Source of the DNA: Streptomyces sp. NRRL F-2664
Lineage (GTDB): Bacteria > Actinomycetota > Actinomycetes > Streptomycetales > Streptomycetaceae
DNA: 64,000 bases
Reading direction: 5' to 3'
Assembly (NCBI RefSeq): GCF_000719345.1
Contig: NZ_JOFX01000004.1
Location: 124,001 to 188,000, forward strand
The notes below the pieces were generated by a model, which was not told the DNA's origin, made no database searches, and saw only the letters and a list, made by a program, of their open reading frames with translations. A program made the translations under genes and the position numbers. Of this stretch, positions 51,344-59,280 are shown one piece after another. The first letter of the stretch is position 1, and each line of letters begins with the position of its first letter.

Positions 51344-52423
51344 GTGAGCGAGAACAGCCCGAAGCTGCGCGCCGAGCTGGACGGCATTCCGACATACAAG
51401 CCCGGCAAGCCGGCCGCCGCGGGCGGGTCCGTCGCGTACAAGCTGTCCTCGAACGAGAACCCGTACCCGCCGCTGCCGGGTGTGCTGGAGAGCGCCGTCA
51501 CGGCGGCGGGGACCTTCAACCGGTACCCGGACATGGCCTGCACGGGCCTGGTGAACGAGATCGCCGAGCGCTTCGGCGTGCCGGTCGAGCACGTGGCCAC
51601 CGGCACCGGCTCGGTGGGGGTGGCCCAGTCGCTGATCCAGTCCACGGCGGGCCCGGGCGACGAGGTCATCTACGCCTGGCGGTCCTTCGAGGCCTACCCG
51701 ATCATCACGCAGATCTCCGGCGCGACCTCGGTCCAGGTCCCGCTGACCGAGGGTGACGTGCACGACTTGGACGCCATGGCCGCCGCGATCACCGAGCGGA
51801 CCCGGCTGATCTTCGTCTGCAACCCGAACAACCCCACCGGCACCGCCGTGCGCCGGGCCGAGCTGGAGCGCTTCCTGGACCGGGTGCCCTCGGACGTCCT
51901 GGTGGTCCTGGACGAGGCGTACCGCGAGTTCGTGCGCGACACCGACGTGCCGGACGGTATCGAGCTGTACCGGGACCGCCCCAATGTCGCCGTGCTGCGC
52001 ACGTTCTCGAAGGCGTACGGCCTCGCCGGCCTGCGGGTCGGCTTCGCGATCGCGCACGAGCGGGTGGCGGCGGCTCTGCGCAAGACCGCGGTGCCCTTCG
52101 GCGTCAGCCAGCTCGCGCAGGACGCCGCGGTGGCGTCGCTGCGCGCCGAGGACGAGCTGCTGGGCCGCGTCGGGGCCCTGGTCTGTGAGCGCACGAGGGT
52201 CCACGAGACGCTGCTGGCCCAGGGGTGGACCGTGCCGGACACGCAGGCGAACTTCGTCTGGCTGCGGCTGGGTGAGCGGACCCTGGAGTTCGCGGCCGCC
52301 TGCGAGAAGGCCGGTGTGGTGGTCCGGCCCTTCGCGGGCGAGGGCCTGCGGGTCACGATCGGTGAGACCGAGGCGAACGACCTCTTCCTGCACACGGCGG
52401 AGGCGTTCCTCAAGGAGCTCTAG
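51344..52423 (+). CDS. Histidinol-phosphate-like aminotransferase (HisC family)
   Basis: A 359-residue class I/II PLP aminotransferase. The N-terminal [16 protein letters not shown], the PLP lysine in [16 protein letters not shown], and [11 protein letters not shown] are family motifs. It resembles histidinol-phosphate or aromatic amino acid aminotransferases (HisC/PatA-like) but no his genes are near it, so specificity is uncertain. GAGGAGG lies upstream of the GTG start. It is divergent from the LacI-family gene, whose product is a plausible regulator. Confidence 0.88.
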   Translation: MSENSPKLRAELDGIPTYKPGKPAAAGGSVAYKLSSNENPYPPLPGVLESAVTAAGTFNRYPDMACTGLVNEIAERFGVPVEHVATGTGSVGVAQSLIQSTAGPGDEVIYAWRSFEAYPIITQISGATSVQVPLTEGDVHDLDAMAAAITERTRLIFVCNPNNPTGTAVRRAELERFLDRVPSDVLVVLDEAYREFVRDTDVPDGIELYRDRPNVAVLRTFSKAYGLAGLRVGFAIAHERVAAALRKTAVPFGVSQLAQDAAVASLRAEDELLGRVGALVCERTRVHETLLAQGWTVPDTQANFVWLRLGERTLEFAAACEKAGVVVRPFAGEGLRVTIGETEANDLFLHTAEAFLKEL

Positions 52424-52483
52424 GAGGTTCCCCGAGGGCCGGGGAGCTCGAGCCCGGCCGGGGAGGTGGGGCCGGTGAGGGAA

Positions 52484-52547
52484 GTCCGGCCGGTCGGAGG
52501 TCCGGCCGGTCGGAGGTCCGGCCGGTCGGAGGTCCGGCCGGTCGCGG
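52484..52547. repeat. Tandem 16-bp repeats
   Basis: Three perfect copies of GTCCGGCCGGTCGGAG and a fourth that diverges in its last four bases, in the gap between the convergent aminotransferase and cyclophilin-like genes. Each unit contains the palindrome CCGGCCGG. Confidence 0.9.
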
Positions 52548-52569
52548 AGATCGGACCGGCCGCGCGGGA

Positions 52570-52941
52570 TCAGGCCACCAGTTCCACGCGCACGGGATCG
52601 CCGTCGCGAACGGTGGACAGCAGGCGGGGGTCGCCGTCGAACGAGCCGAGCACGTTGCACGGGCTCGCCAGGCGGCTCTCGCCGCCGCGCGAGATGGGCG
52701 TCGGGCCGTAGGGCAGCGCCAGGGCGTCGCCCTCGGTCCAGAACGCGACGGTGCCGGGCTCGACGACCTGGCGGGCGTCGGGCTCCAGGGCCACGCGGAC
52801 GCCTGTGTCGAAGTAGACCTCCTCGCCCCAGGTGTTGGCGGAGGCGGAGATCGGTAGGGCCTCGGCCAGTGCCTTGCTGGTGGGCGTTTCGTCGAGGGTG
52901 GCGGTGAGCTGGCCCGCAGGCCAGGAGATGCGAATCTGCAT
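52570..52941 (-). CDS. Cyclophilin-like-fold protein, unknown function
   Basis: A 123-residue protein with a beta-rich sequence typical of the small cyclophilin-like domain family (MQIRISWPAGQLTATLDETP, WGEEVYFDTGV, DALALPYGPTPIS, RLASPCNVLG). No catalytic residues are evident. ATG 52941 is preferred; ATG 52950 is within the upstream inverted repeat. It is divergent from cydA. Confidence 0.75.
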   Translation of the reverse strand: MQIRISWPAGQLTATLDETPTSKALAEALPISASANTWGEEVYFDTGVRVALEPDARQVVEPGTVAFWTEGDALALPYGPTPISRGGESRLASPCNVLGSFDGDPRLLSTVRDGDPVRVELVA

Positions 52942-52948
52942 GAGCCGC

Positions 52949-52967
52949 ATTCAACAATCTGTTGAAT
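52949..52967. promoter_or_regulatory. Inverted repeat ATTCAACAATCTGTTGAAT
   Basis: Perfect 8-bp inverted repeat with a 3-bp spacer, 7 bp upstream of the preferred start of the cyclophilin-like gene. The size and TGTTGAA-type half-sites resemble GntR/FadR-type operators, though the regulator is not in the window. Confidence 0.6.
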
Positions 52968-53021
52968 GGATTGGCTAGAGGGGTACCCCGCGTGAAGCCG
53001 CCGAAAGCGATGCGCCATAAT

Positions 53022-53049
53022 GCTTGTGAATGTGAACGCGTTCACAAGC
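53022..53049. promoter_or_regulatory. Rex operator of cydAB
   Basis: Core 53031-53046 reads TGTGAACGCGTTCACA, the exact Rex (ROP) consensus of Streptomyces. An outer pair GCTTGTGAA/TTCACAAGC (53022-53030 and 53041-53049) adds a second, shifted half-site. Rex represses cyd genes when the NADH/NAD+ ratio is low. It is 84 bp upstream of cydA. Confidence 0.95.
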
Positions 53050-53129
53050 GCGTCTGCTTCCTCCCGCTTTGATCAGGATCGGGAGGGGGGACTCCCTTGT
53101 GATCGCGGCGACACGAAGGAGACGAGGAC

Positions 53130-54635
53130 GTGGACCTGGCTCTGGCGCCAGAAACCCTGGCTCGATGGCAGTTCGGCATCACCACCGTCTATCACTTCCT
53201 CTTCGTGCCTCTCACGATCTCGCTCGCCGCGCTGACGGCCGGCCTGCAGACCGCTTGGGTGCGCACCGAGAAGGAGAAGTACCTCAGGGCCACGAAGTTC
53301 TGGGGCAAGCTTTTCTTGATCAATATCGCGATGGGTGTCGTGACCGGCATCGTCCAGGAGTTCCAGTTCGGCATGAACTGGTCCGACTACTCGCGCTTCG
53401 TGGGTGACGTCTTCGGTGCACCCCTCGCCTTCGAGGCGCTGATCGCCTTCTTCTTCGAGTCCACCTTCATCGGGCTGTGGATCTTCGGCTGGGACAAGCT
53501 GCCCAAGAAGATCCACCTGGCCTGCATATGGATGGTGTCCCTGGGCACCGTCCTGTCCGCGTACTTCATCCTGGCGGCGAATTCCTGGATGCAGCACCCG
53601 GTCGGGTACCGGATCAACGAGGAGCGCGGCCGGGCCGAACTCACCGACTTCTGGCTGGTCCTGACCCAGAGCACCGCGCTCACCCAGTTCTTCCACACCA
53701 TCACGGCCGCCTTCCTCGTCGGCGGTGCGTTCATGGCCGGCATCTCCGCCTACCACCTGGCGCGCAAGAAGCACGTCCCCGTGATGCGCAGCTCGCTGCG
53801 CCTGGGGCTGGTCGTCCTGATCATCGCCGGTATGGGGACGGCGATCAGCGGTGACCTCCTCGGCAAGGTCATGTTCAAGCAGCAGCCCATGAAGATGGCC
53901 GCCGCCGAGGCCCTCTGGGACGGTGAGGCGCCCGCCCCCTTCTCCGTCTTCGCCTACGGAGACGTCGAGAAGGGCCACAACAAGGTGGCCATTGAGATCC
54001 CGGGCCTGCTGTCCTTCCTCGCCAACGACGACTTCACCTCCTTCGTCCCGGGCATCAACGACGTCAACAAGGCCGAGCAGGAGAAGTACGGTCCCGGCGA
54101 CTACCGGCCGAACATCCCCGTGGCCTACTGGGGCTTCCGTTGGATGATCGGCTTCGGCATGGCCTCGCTCGGCATCGGCATGCTCGGGCTCTGGCTCACC
54201 CGCCGGAAGTTCCTGCTGCCGCCGGGACTGCGTACCGGGGAAAACGAGGTTCCGCACCTGGTGCTCTTCAGGAAGGCACTGAGCCCCCGGATCGGCAACC
54301 TCTACTGGATCGTCGCCCTGTGGACCATGGGCTTCCCGCTCATCGCCAGCTCCTGGGGCTGGATCTTCACCGAGATGGGCCGCCAGCCGTGGGTGGTCTA
54401 CGGAGTCCTGCGCACCCGGGACGCGGTCTCGCCGCACGTGTCCCAGGGCGAGGTGCTCACCTCGATGATCGGTTTCACCCTGCTCTACGCCGTGCTGGCC
54501 GTGATCGAGGTCAGGCTCCTGGTCAAGTACGTCAAGCTCGGCCCGCCGGAGCTCAGCGAGGGCGACCTCAACCCGCCCACCAGGATCGGCGGGGACGACA
54601 AGAATCCCGACCGGCCGATGGCCTTCTCGTACTGA
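53130..54635 (+). CDS. cydA: Cytochrome bd quinol oxidase subunit I
   Basis: A 501-residue polytopic protein; oxidises quinol with oxygen under low oxygen. The heme b595 ligand histidine is in YHFLFVPLTISLAALTAG near the N-terminus (H22). Conserved segments include GRQPWVVYGVLRT and WMQHPVGYRI, with GFRWMIGFGMASLGIGML. The Q loop is short, as in actinobacteria. GTG 53130 has AAGGAG upstream. First gene of cydAB-cydCD, controlled by Rex. Confidence 0.97.
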   Translation: MDLALAPETLARWQFGITTVYHFLFVPLTISLAALTAGLQTAWVRTEKEKYLRATKFWGKLFLINIAMGVVTGIVQEFQFGMNWSDYSRFVGDVFGAPLAFEALIAFFFESTFIGLWIFGWDKLPKKIHLACIWMVSLGTVLSAYFILAANSWMQHPVGYRINEERGRAELTDFWLVLTQSTALTQFFHTITAAFLVGGAFMAGISAYHLARKKHVPVMRSSLRLGLVVLIIAGMGTAISGDLLGKVMFKQQPMKMAAAEALWDGEAPAPFSVFAYGDVEKGHNKVAIEIPGLLSFLANDDFTSFVPGINDVNKAEQEKYGPGDYRPNIPVAYWGFRWMIGFGMASLGIGMLGLWLTRRKFLLPPGLRTGENEVPHLVLFRKALSPRIGNLYWIVALWTMGFPLIASSWGWIFTEMGRQPWVVYGVLRTRDAVSPHVSQGEVLTSMIGFTLLYAVLAVIEVRLLVKYVKLGPPELSEGDLNPPTRIGGDDKNPDRPMAFSY

Positions 54636-54653
54636 GGCTGAGGAGAACGCACC

Positions 54654-55655
54654 ATGGAGCTCCACGACGTCTGGTTCGTGCTGATCGCCGTCCTCTGGAT
54701 CGGCTACTTCTTCCTGGAGGGCTTCGACTTCGGCATCGGTGTGCTGACCAAGCTGCTCGCCCGCGACCGCACGGAGAAGCGGGTCCTGATCAACACGATC
54801 GGGCCCGTGTGGGACGGAAACGAGGTCTGGCTGCTCACGGCCGGCGGCGCGACCTTCGCCGCCTTCCCCGACTGGTACGCGACCCTCTTCTCGGGCTTCT
54901 ACCTGCCCCTGCTGCTCATCCTGATCTGCCTGATCATCCGCGGGGTGGCCTTCGAGTACCGGCACAAGCGCCCCGAGGACAGCTGGCATACCAACTGGGA
55001 GCACGCGATCTTCTGGACCTCGCTGATCCCCGCCTTCCTGTGGGGCGTGGCCTTCGCCAACATCGTGCGCGGAGTGAAGATCGACCAGCACAAGGAGTAC
55101 GTCGGCAGCGTCCTCGACCTGCTCAACGTCTACTCGCTGCTCGGCGGCCTGGTCACCCTCACCCTCTTCACCTTCCACGGCGCGGTCTTCGCCTCACTCA
55201 AGACCGTCGGCGACATCCGGGAGCGGGCGCGCCGGACGGCGACCGTGCTGGGGCTCGTCACCGCCGTGTTGGCCCTCGTCTTCCTGATCTGGACCCAGGT
55301 CTCGCGGGGCGACGGCAAGAGCCTGGTCGCGATGGCCGTCGCGGTACTGGCCCTGCTCGGGGCGCTCGGCTTCAACCTGGCGGGCCGGGAGGGCTGGTCG
55401 TTCGCCCTGTCCGGGATCACCATCGCGGCGGCTGTCGCCATGCTCTTCCTCACGCTCTTCCCGAACGTCATGCCCTCCTCGCTCGACGCGGCCTGGAACC
55501 TCACGGTCACCAATGCCTCGTCCAGTCCGTACACCCTGAAGATCATGACCTGGCTGGCCGCCGTGGCCACCCCGCTCGTGCTGCTCTACCAGGGCTGGAC
55601 GTACTGGGTGTTCCGCAAGCGGATCGGGACGCAGCACATCGTGGACGCGCACTGA
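54654..55655 (+). CDS. cydB: Cytochrome bd quinol oxidase subunit II
   Basis: A 333-residue protein with eight or nine helices, the partner of CydA. FLEGFDFGIGVL and GPVWDGNEVWLLTAGGA are subunit II motifs. It lies 18 bp after cydA with GAGGAGAA upstream of the ATG. Confidence 0.97.
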   Translation: MELHDVWFVLIAVLWIGYFFLEGFDFGIGVLTKLLARDRTEKRVLINTIGPVWDGNEVWLLTAGGATFAAFPDWYATLFSGFYLPLLLILICLIIRGVAFEYRHKRPEDSWHTNWEHAIFWTSLIPAFLWGVAFANIVRGVKIDQHKEYVGSVLDLLNVYSLLGGLVTLTLFTFHGAVFASLKTVGDIRERARRTATVLGLVTAVLALVFLIWTQVSRGDGKSLVAMAVAVLALLGALGFNLAGREGWSFALSGITIAAAVAMLFLTLFPNVMPSSLDAAWNLTVTNASSSPYTLKIMTWLAAVATPLVLLYQGWTYWVFRKRIGTQHIVDAH

Positions 55656-55667
55656 TCCCGGAGGGAT

Positions 55668-55681
55668 GTTTCACGTGAAAC
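55668..55681. other. parS centromere site 9 (contains likely cydCD start codon)
   Basis: Perfect GTTTCACGTGAAAC between cydB and cydCD. Its central GTG (55675) has GGAGGG 9 nt upstream and probably begins cydCD. Confidence 0.97.
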
Positions 55682-58600
55682 CGATCGACCCGCGCCTGCT
55701 CCGGTACGCCCGCTCCACTCGCCTCTTCCTGGGGGCGGTGGTGGCCCTTGGTCTTGCCGGGGCGGGGCTGGTCGTCGGTCAGGCGATGCTCATCGCCGAG
55801 ATCGTGGTCGGCGCCTTCGAGGACGGCCTCGACGGCGCGGCGCTCCGTACCCCGCTGCTGCTGCTCGCGGCGGTGGCGCTGGGCCGGGCACTGATCGCCT
55901 GGCTGACGGAGCTGGCCGCGCACCGGGCGAGCGCTGCGGTCAAGTCCGAGCTGCGGAGCCGGTTGCTGGACCGGGCCGCAGAACCGGGGTCAGGGCGTCC
56001 GGGCGGCCGGCGCACCGGCTCGCTGGTGTCGTTGGCCACCCGGGGCGTGGACGCGCTCGACGACTACTTCTCCCGCTACCTGCCCCAGCTGGGGCTCGCG
56101 ATCGTGGTGCCGGTGGCGGTGCTCGCCCGCATCGTCACCGAGGACTGGGTCTCGGCGGCCATCATCACGGTCACCCTTCCCCTGATTCCGGTCTTCATGG
56201 TCCTCATCGGCATGGCCACCCAGTCCCGGATGGACCGCCAATGGCGTCTGCTGTCGCGGCTGTCGGGTCACTTCCTCGACGTGGTGGCCGGCCTTCCCAA
56301 CCTGAAGGTCTTCGGCCGGGCGAAGGCACAGGCCGAGTCGATCCGCAAGATCACCGAGGACTATCGGCGGGCGACGATGCGGACGCTGCGCATCGCCTTC
56401 CTGTCGTCCTTCGCCCTGGAACTCCTGGCGACCCTGTCGGTCGCCCTGGTGGCCGTGACCATCGGCATGCGACTCGTCCACGGCGAACTCGACCTCTACA
56501 CCGGGCTGGTCATTCTGATCCTGGCGCCCGAGGCCTACCTGCCCCTGCGGCAGGTGGGAGCGCAGTACCACGCGGCCGCGGAAGGGCTGGCGGCCGCCGA
56601 GGAGATCTTCGAGGTCCTGGAGACCCCGGTTGCCGGCCCGGACGGCACGGCGCCGCTGCCGGACGGCGCTCCCCTGCGCATCGAGATCGACGGGGTCGCC
56701 GTCCGCCACGAGGGGCGGGACGAGGACTCCCCCCGTCCCGTCTCGCTGGCCGTCGCACCGGGCGAGTGTGTCGCACTCACCGGCCCGAGCGGGGCCGGCA
56801 AGTCCACTCTCCTCCAGGTGCTCCTCGGCTTCGTGCGGCCCACCGCCGGGCAGGTCCGGATCGGCGGTGTGGACCTGTCCGAGCTGTCCCCGGAACACTG
56901 GCGGCAGCAGATCGCGTGGGTGCCGCAGCGGCCGCACCTCTTCGCCGGGACCATTGCCGAGAACGTACGGCTGGCCCGGCCGGAGGCCCGCGGCGCCGAG
57001 GTGGCCGCAGCCCTTCAGGACGCCGGTGCCTGGGAGTTCGTATCCGCGCTGCCGCGCGGGCCCGAGACCCTGCTGGGCGAAGGCGGTGTGGGGCTCTCCG
57101 CCGGCCAGCGCCAGCGGTTGGCATTGGCCCGCGCCTTCCTCGCGGATCGGCCGGTGCTGTTGCTGGACGAGCCGACGGCGGCACTGGACGGCGAGACCGA
57201 GGCAGGGATCGTGGACGCGGTCCGACGGCTGTCGGCGGGGCGCACGGTGCTCCTGGTCGTGCACCGGCCGGCCCTGCTCGCCGTCGCGGACCGGGTGGTC
57301 CGCATCGCGGCCGGTCCTGTCGGTGATCCGCGCTCCGTGTCCGATGGTCCGCGAGAGCCGCTCCTTCGCTCCGGCGGATCGTCGGCGCGTGCCGACGAGG
57401 TGGCATCCGGTGGTCCTGGCCCGGACGCCGGGGAGTGGATCCTCGGTGTCGCGCCGGAGCGGGTGCGGATCGGAGGCGGTGGCACGTCCGACAGGGGTGG
57501 CGCCCATCCGCTGCGCCGGGTGCGGGCGGTGGCCAGGGCCTGGCAGGGCCGTTTCCGGCTCGGACTGCTGCTCGGTGCGCTGGCCGTGGGGTGCAGTGTG
57601 GGCCTGATGGCCGTCTCGGGCTGGCTGATCTCCAAGGCCTCCCTCCAGCCTCCCGTTCTCCACCTGATGGTGGCCGTCACGGCGACGCGGGCCTTCGGCA
57701 TGGGCCGCGCCGTCTTCCGGTACGCCGAGCGGCTCGTCTCGCACGATGCCGTGCTGCGGATGCTCGCCGAGCTGCGGGTGTCGGTCTACCGGCGGTTGGA
57801 GCGCATCGCGCCCGCCGGGCTGCGCGAACACCGCCGCGGCGACCTGCTGGCCCGGCTTGTCGCCGACGCCGACGCCCTGCAGGACTACTGGCTGCGCTGG
57901 CTGTTGCCCGTCGGCACCGCCGTGCTCGTCGGAACGGGGTCCGTCGCCTTCACCACCTGGCTGCTGCCCGAGGCCGGAGCAGTGCTTGCCGTCGGCCTCC
58001 TCGCCGCCGGTATCGGGGTCCCGCTTGTCAGCGGTGCCTGTGCCCGCCGCGCGGAGCGCCGACTCGCCCCCGCCCGGGGCGAGCTCGCCACCCGTGTCGC
58101 CGACCTGCTCACCGGTACCGGGGAACTGGCCGTGGCCGGAGCATTGGAGGACCGCAAGGGCCGGACCCGGGAGAGCGACGGCGCGCTGACACGCATCGCC
58201 GCCCGGGGCGCCGCGGCGGGCGGGCTGGGCGGCGGCCTGTCCGCCCTCGTCTGCGGACTGACTGTCGTGGCTGCGGCGGCCGTCGCCGCGAACGCCGTCC
58301 ACGACGGACGGCTGGCCGGGGTCGCCATGGCCGTCGCGGTCCTGACGCCTCTGGCCGCCTTCGAAGCGGTGAGCGGACTCCCCCTCGCCGTCCAGTACCG
58401 CCAGCGGGTGCGCCGCAGTGCCGAACGGGTCTACGAGGTCATCGACGCTCCCGTCCCCGTCGCCGAGCCGGAGCAGCCCGCAGCCGCTCCCGCCTCGCCC
58501 TTCCCGCTGACGCTGACCGGGCTCACCGCCCGCCACCCCGGCCAGGAGCGCGACGCGGTGCACGGCGTGGACCTCACCCTGGAGGCGGGCCGCCGGATTG

Positions 58601-59259
58601 CTGTCGTCGGCCCGTCGGGTTCCGGCAAGACCACCCTGGCCCAGGTCCTGCTTCGGTTCCTGGATCCGGCCGCGGGCTCCTACCACTTGGGCGGCGCCGA
58701 CGCGCGCACCCTCGACGGCGACGACGTACGGGCGCTCGTCGGCCTGTGCGCCCAGGACGCGCACCTCTTCGACAGCTCGGTCCGGGAGAACCTCCGGCTG
58801 GCCCGGACCGGTGCGAGCGAGGAGCAACTGAGGGAGGCGCTGGCCGGTGCCCGGCTGCTGGAGTGGGCGGACGGCCTCCCGGAGGGGCTGGACACACTCG
58901 TCGGGGAGCACGGCGAGCGGATCTCGGGCGGCCAGCGCCAGCGCCTGGCCCTGGCCAGGGCGCTGCTGGCGGACTTTCCCGTCCTGGTCCTCGACGAGCC
59001 GGCCGAGCATCTGGACCTGGCCACGGCGGACGCCCTGACCGCGGATCTGCTGGCCGCGACCGAGGGGCGGACCACCGTGCTGATCACGCACCGGCTGGCC
59101 GGCCTGGAGGCCGTCGACGAGATCCTCGTGCTGGACCGCGGCGAGGTCGTGCAGCGTGGCGGGTACGGGGAGCTGGCCGCCGTCGAAGGACCGCTGCGCA
59201 GGATGCTGGAACGCGAACGGGAAACGGACGCGAATTCGGCCGACTTTCCCGTCCAATAG
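55675..59259 (+). CDS. cydCD: Fused ABC transporter CydDC
   Basis: A 1194-residue fusion of two half-transporters that exports thiols (cysteine/glutathione type) needed for cytochrome bd assembly. Each half has membrane helices followed by an ATPase. The first ATPase shows GPSGAGKSTLLQVL, LSAGQRQRLALARAF and VLLLDEPTAALD. The second shows GPSGSGKTTLAQVL, ISGGQRQRLALARAL and VLVLDEPAEHLD. The start is most likely GTG 55675, inside the parS, giving MKPIDPRLLRYARS; GGAGGG is 9 nt upstream. ATG 55666 directly abuts that GGAGGG and adds three residues. Fusion of cydC and cydD is usual in streptomycetes. Confidence 0.93.
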   Translation: MKPIDPRLLRYARSTRLFLGAVVALGLAGAGLVVGQAMLIAEIVVGAFEDGLDGAALRTPLLLLAAVALGRALIAWLTELAAHRASAAVKSELRSRLLDRAAEPGSGRPGGRRTGSLVSLATRGVDALDDYFSRYLPQLGLAIVVPVAVLARIVTEDWVSAAIITVTLPLIPVFMVLIGMATQSRMDRQWRLLSRLSGHFLDVVAGLPNLKVFGRAKAQAESIRKITEDYRRATMRTLRIAFLSSFALELLATLSVALVAVTIGMRLVHGELDLYTGLVILILAPEAYLPLRQVGAQYHAAAEGLAAAEEIFEVLETPVAGPDGTAPLPDGAPLRIEIDGVAVRHEGRDEDSPRPVSLAVAPGECVALTGPSGAGKSTLLQVLLGFVRPTAGQVRIGGVDLSELSPEHWRQQIAWVPQRPHLFAGTIAENVRLARPEARGAEVAAALQDAGAWEFVSALPRGPETLLGEGGVGLSAGQRQRLALARAFLADRPVLLLDEPTAALDGETEAGIVDAVRRLSAGRTVLLVVHRPALLAVADRVVRIAAGPVGDPRSVSDGPREPLLRSGGSSARADEVASGGPGPDAGEWILGVAPERVRIGGGGTSDRGGAHPLRRVRAVARAWQGRFRLGLLLGALAVGCSVGLMAVSGWLISKASLQPPVLHLMVAVTATRAFGMGRAVFRYAERLVSHDAVLRMLAELRVSVYRRLERIAPAGLREHRRGDLLARLVADADALQDYWLRWLLPVGTAVLVGTGSVAFTTWLLPEAGAVLAVGLLAAGIGVPLVSGACARRAERRLAPARGELATRVADLLTGTGELAVAGALEDRKGRTRESDGALTRIAARGAAAGGLGGGLSALVCGLTVVAAAAVAANAVHDGRLAGVAMAVAVLTPLAAFEAVSGLPLAVQYRQRVRRSAERVYEVIDAPVPVAEPEQPAAAPASPFPLTLTGLTARHPGQERDAVHGVDLTLEAGRRIAVVGPSGSGKTTLAQVLLRFLDPAAGSYHLGGADARTLDGDDVRALVGLCAQDAHLFDSSVRENLRLARTGASEEQLREALAGARLLEWADGLPEGLDTLVGEHGERISGGQRQRLALARALLADFPVLVLDEPAEHLDLATADALTADLLAATEGRTTVLITHRLAGLEAVDEILVLDRGEVVQRGGYGELAAVEGPLRRMLERERETDANSADFPVQ

Positions 59260-59280
59260 GGACTAACTAGGCTCAAGGAC

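Noticed and set aside
53073..55178. Minus-strand frame opposite cydAB (701 codons).
   Set aside because: Antisense shadow of cydA and cydB; no start signal or domain.
55990..59256. Minus-strand frame opposite cydCD (1088 codons).
   Set aside because: Composition is rich in Arg, Gly and Gln from antisense codon bias; no motif. cydCD has all ABC-transporter motifs on the other strand.
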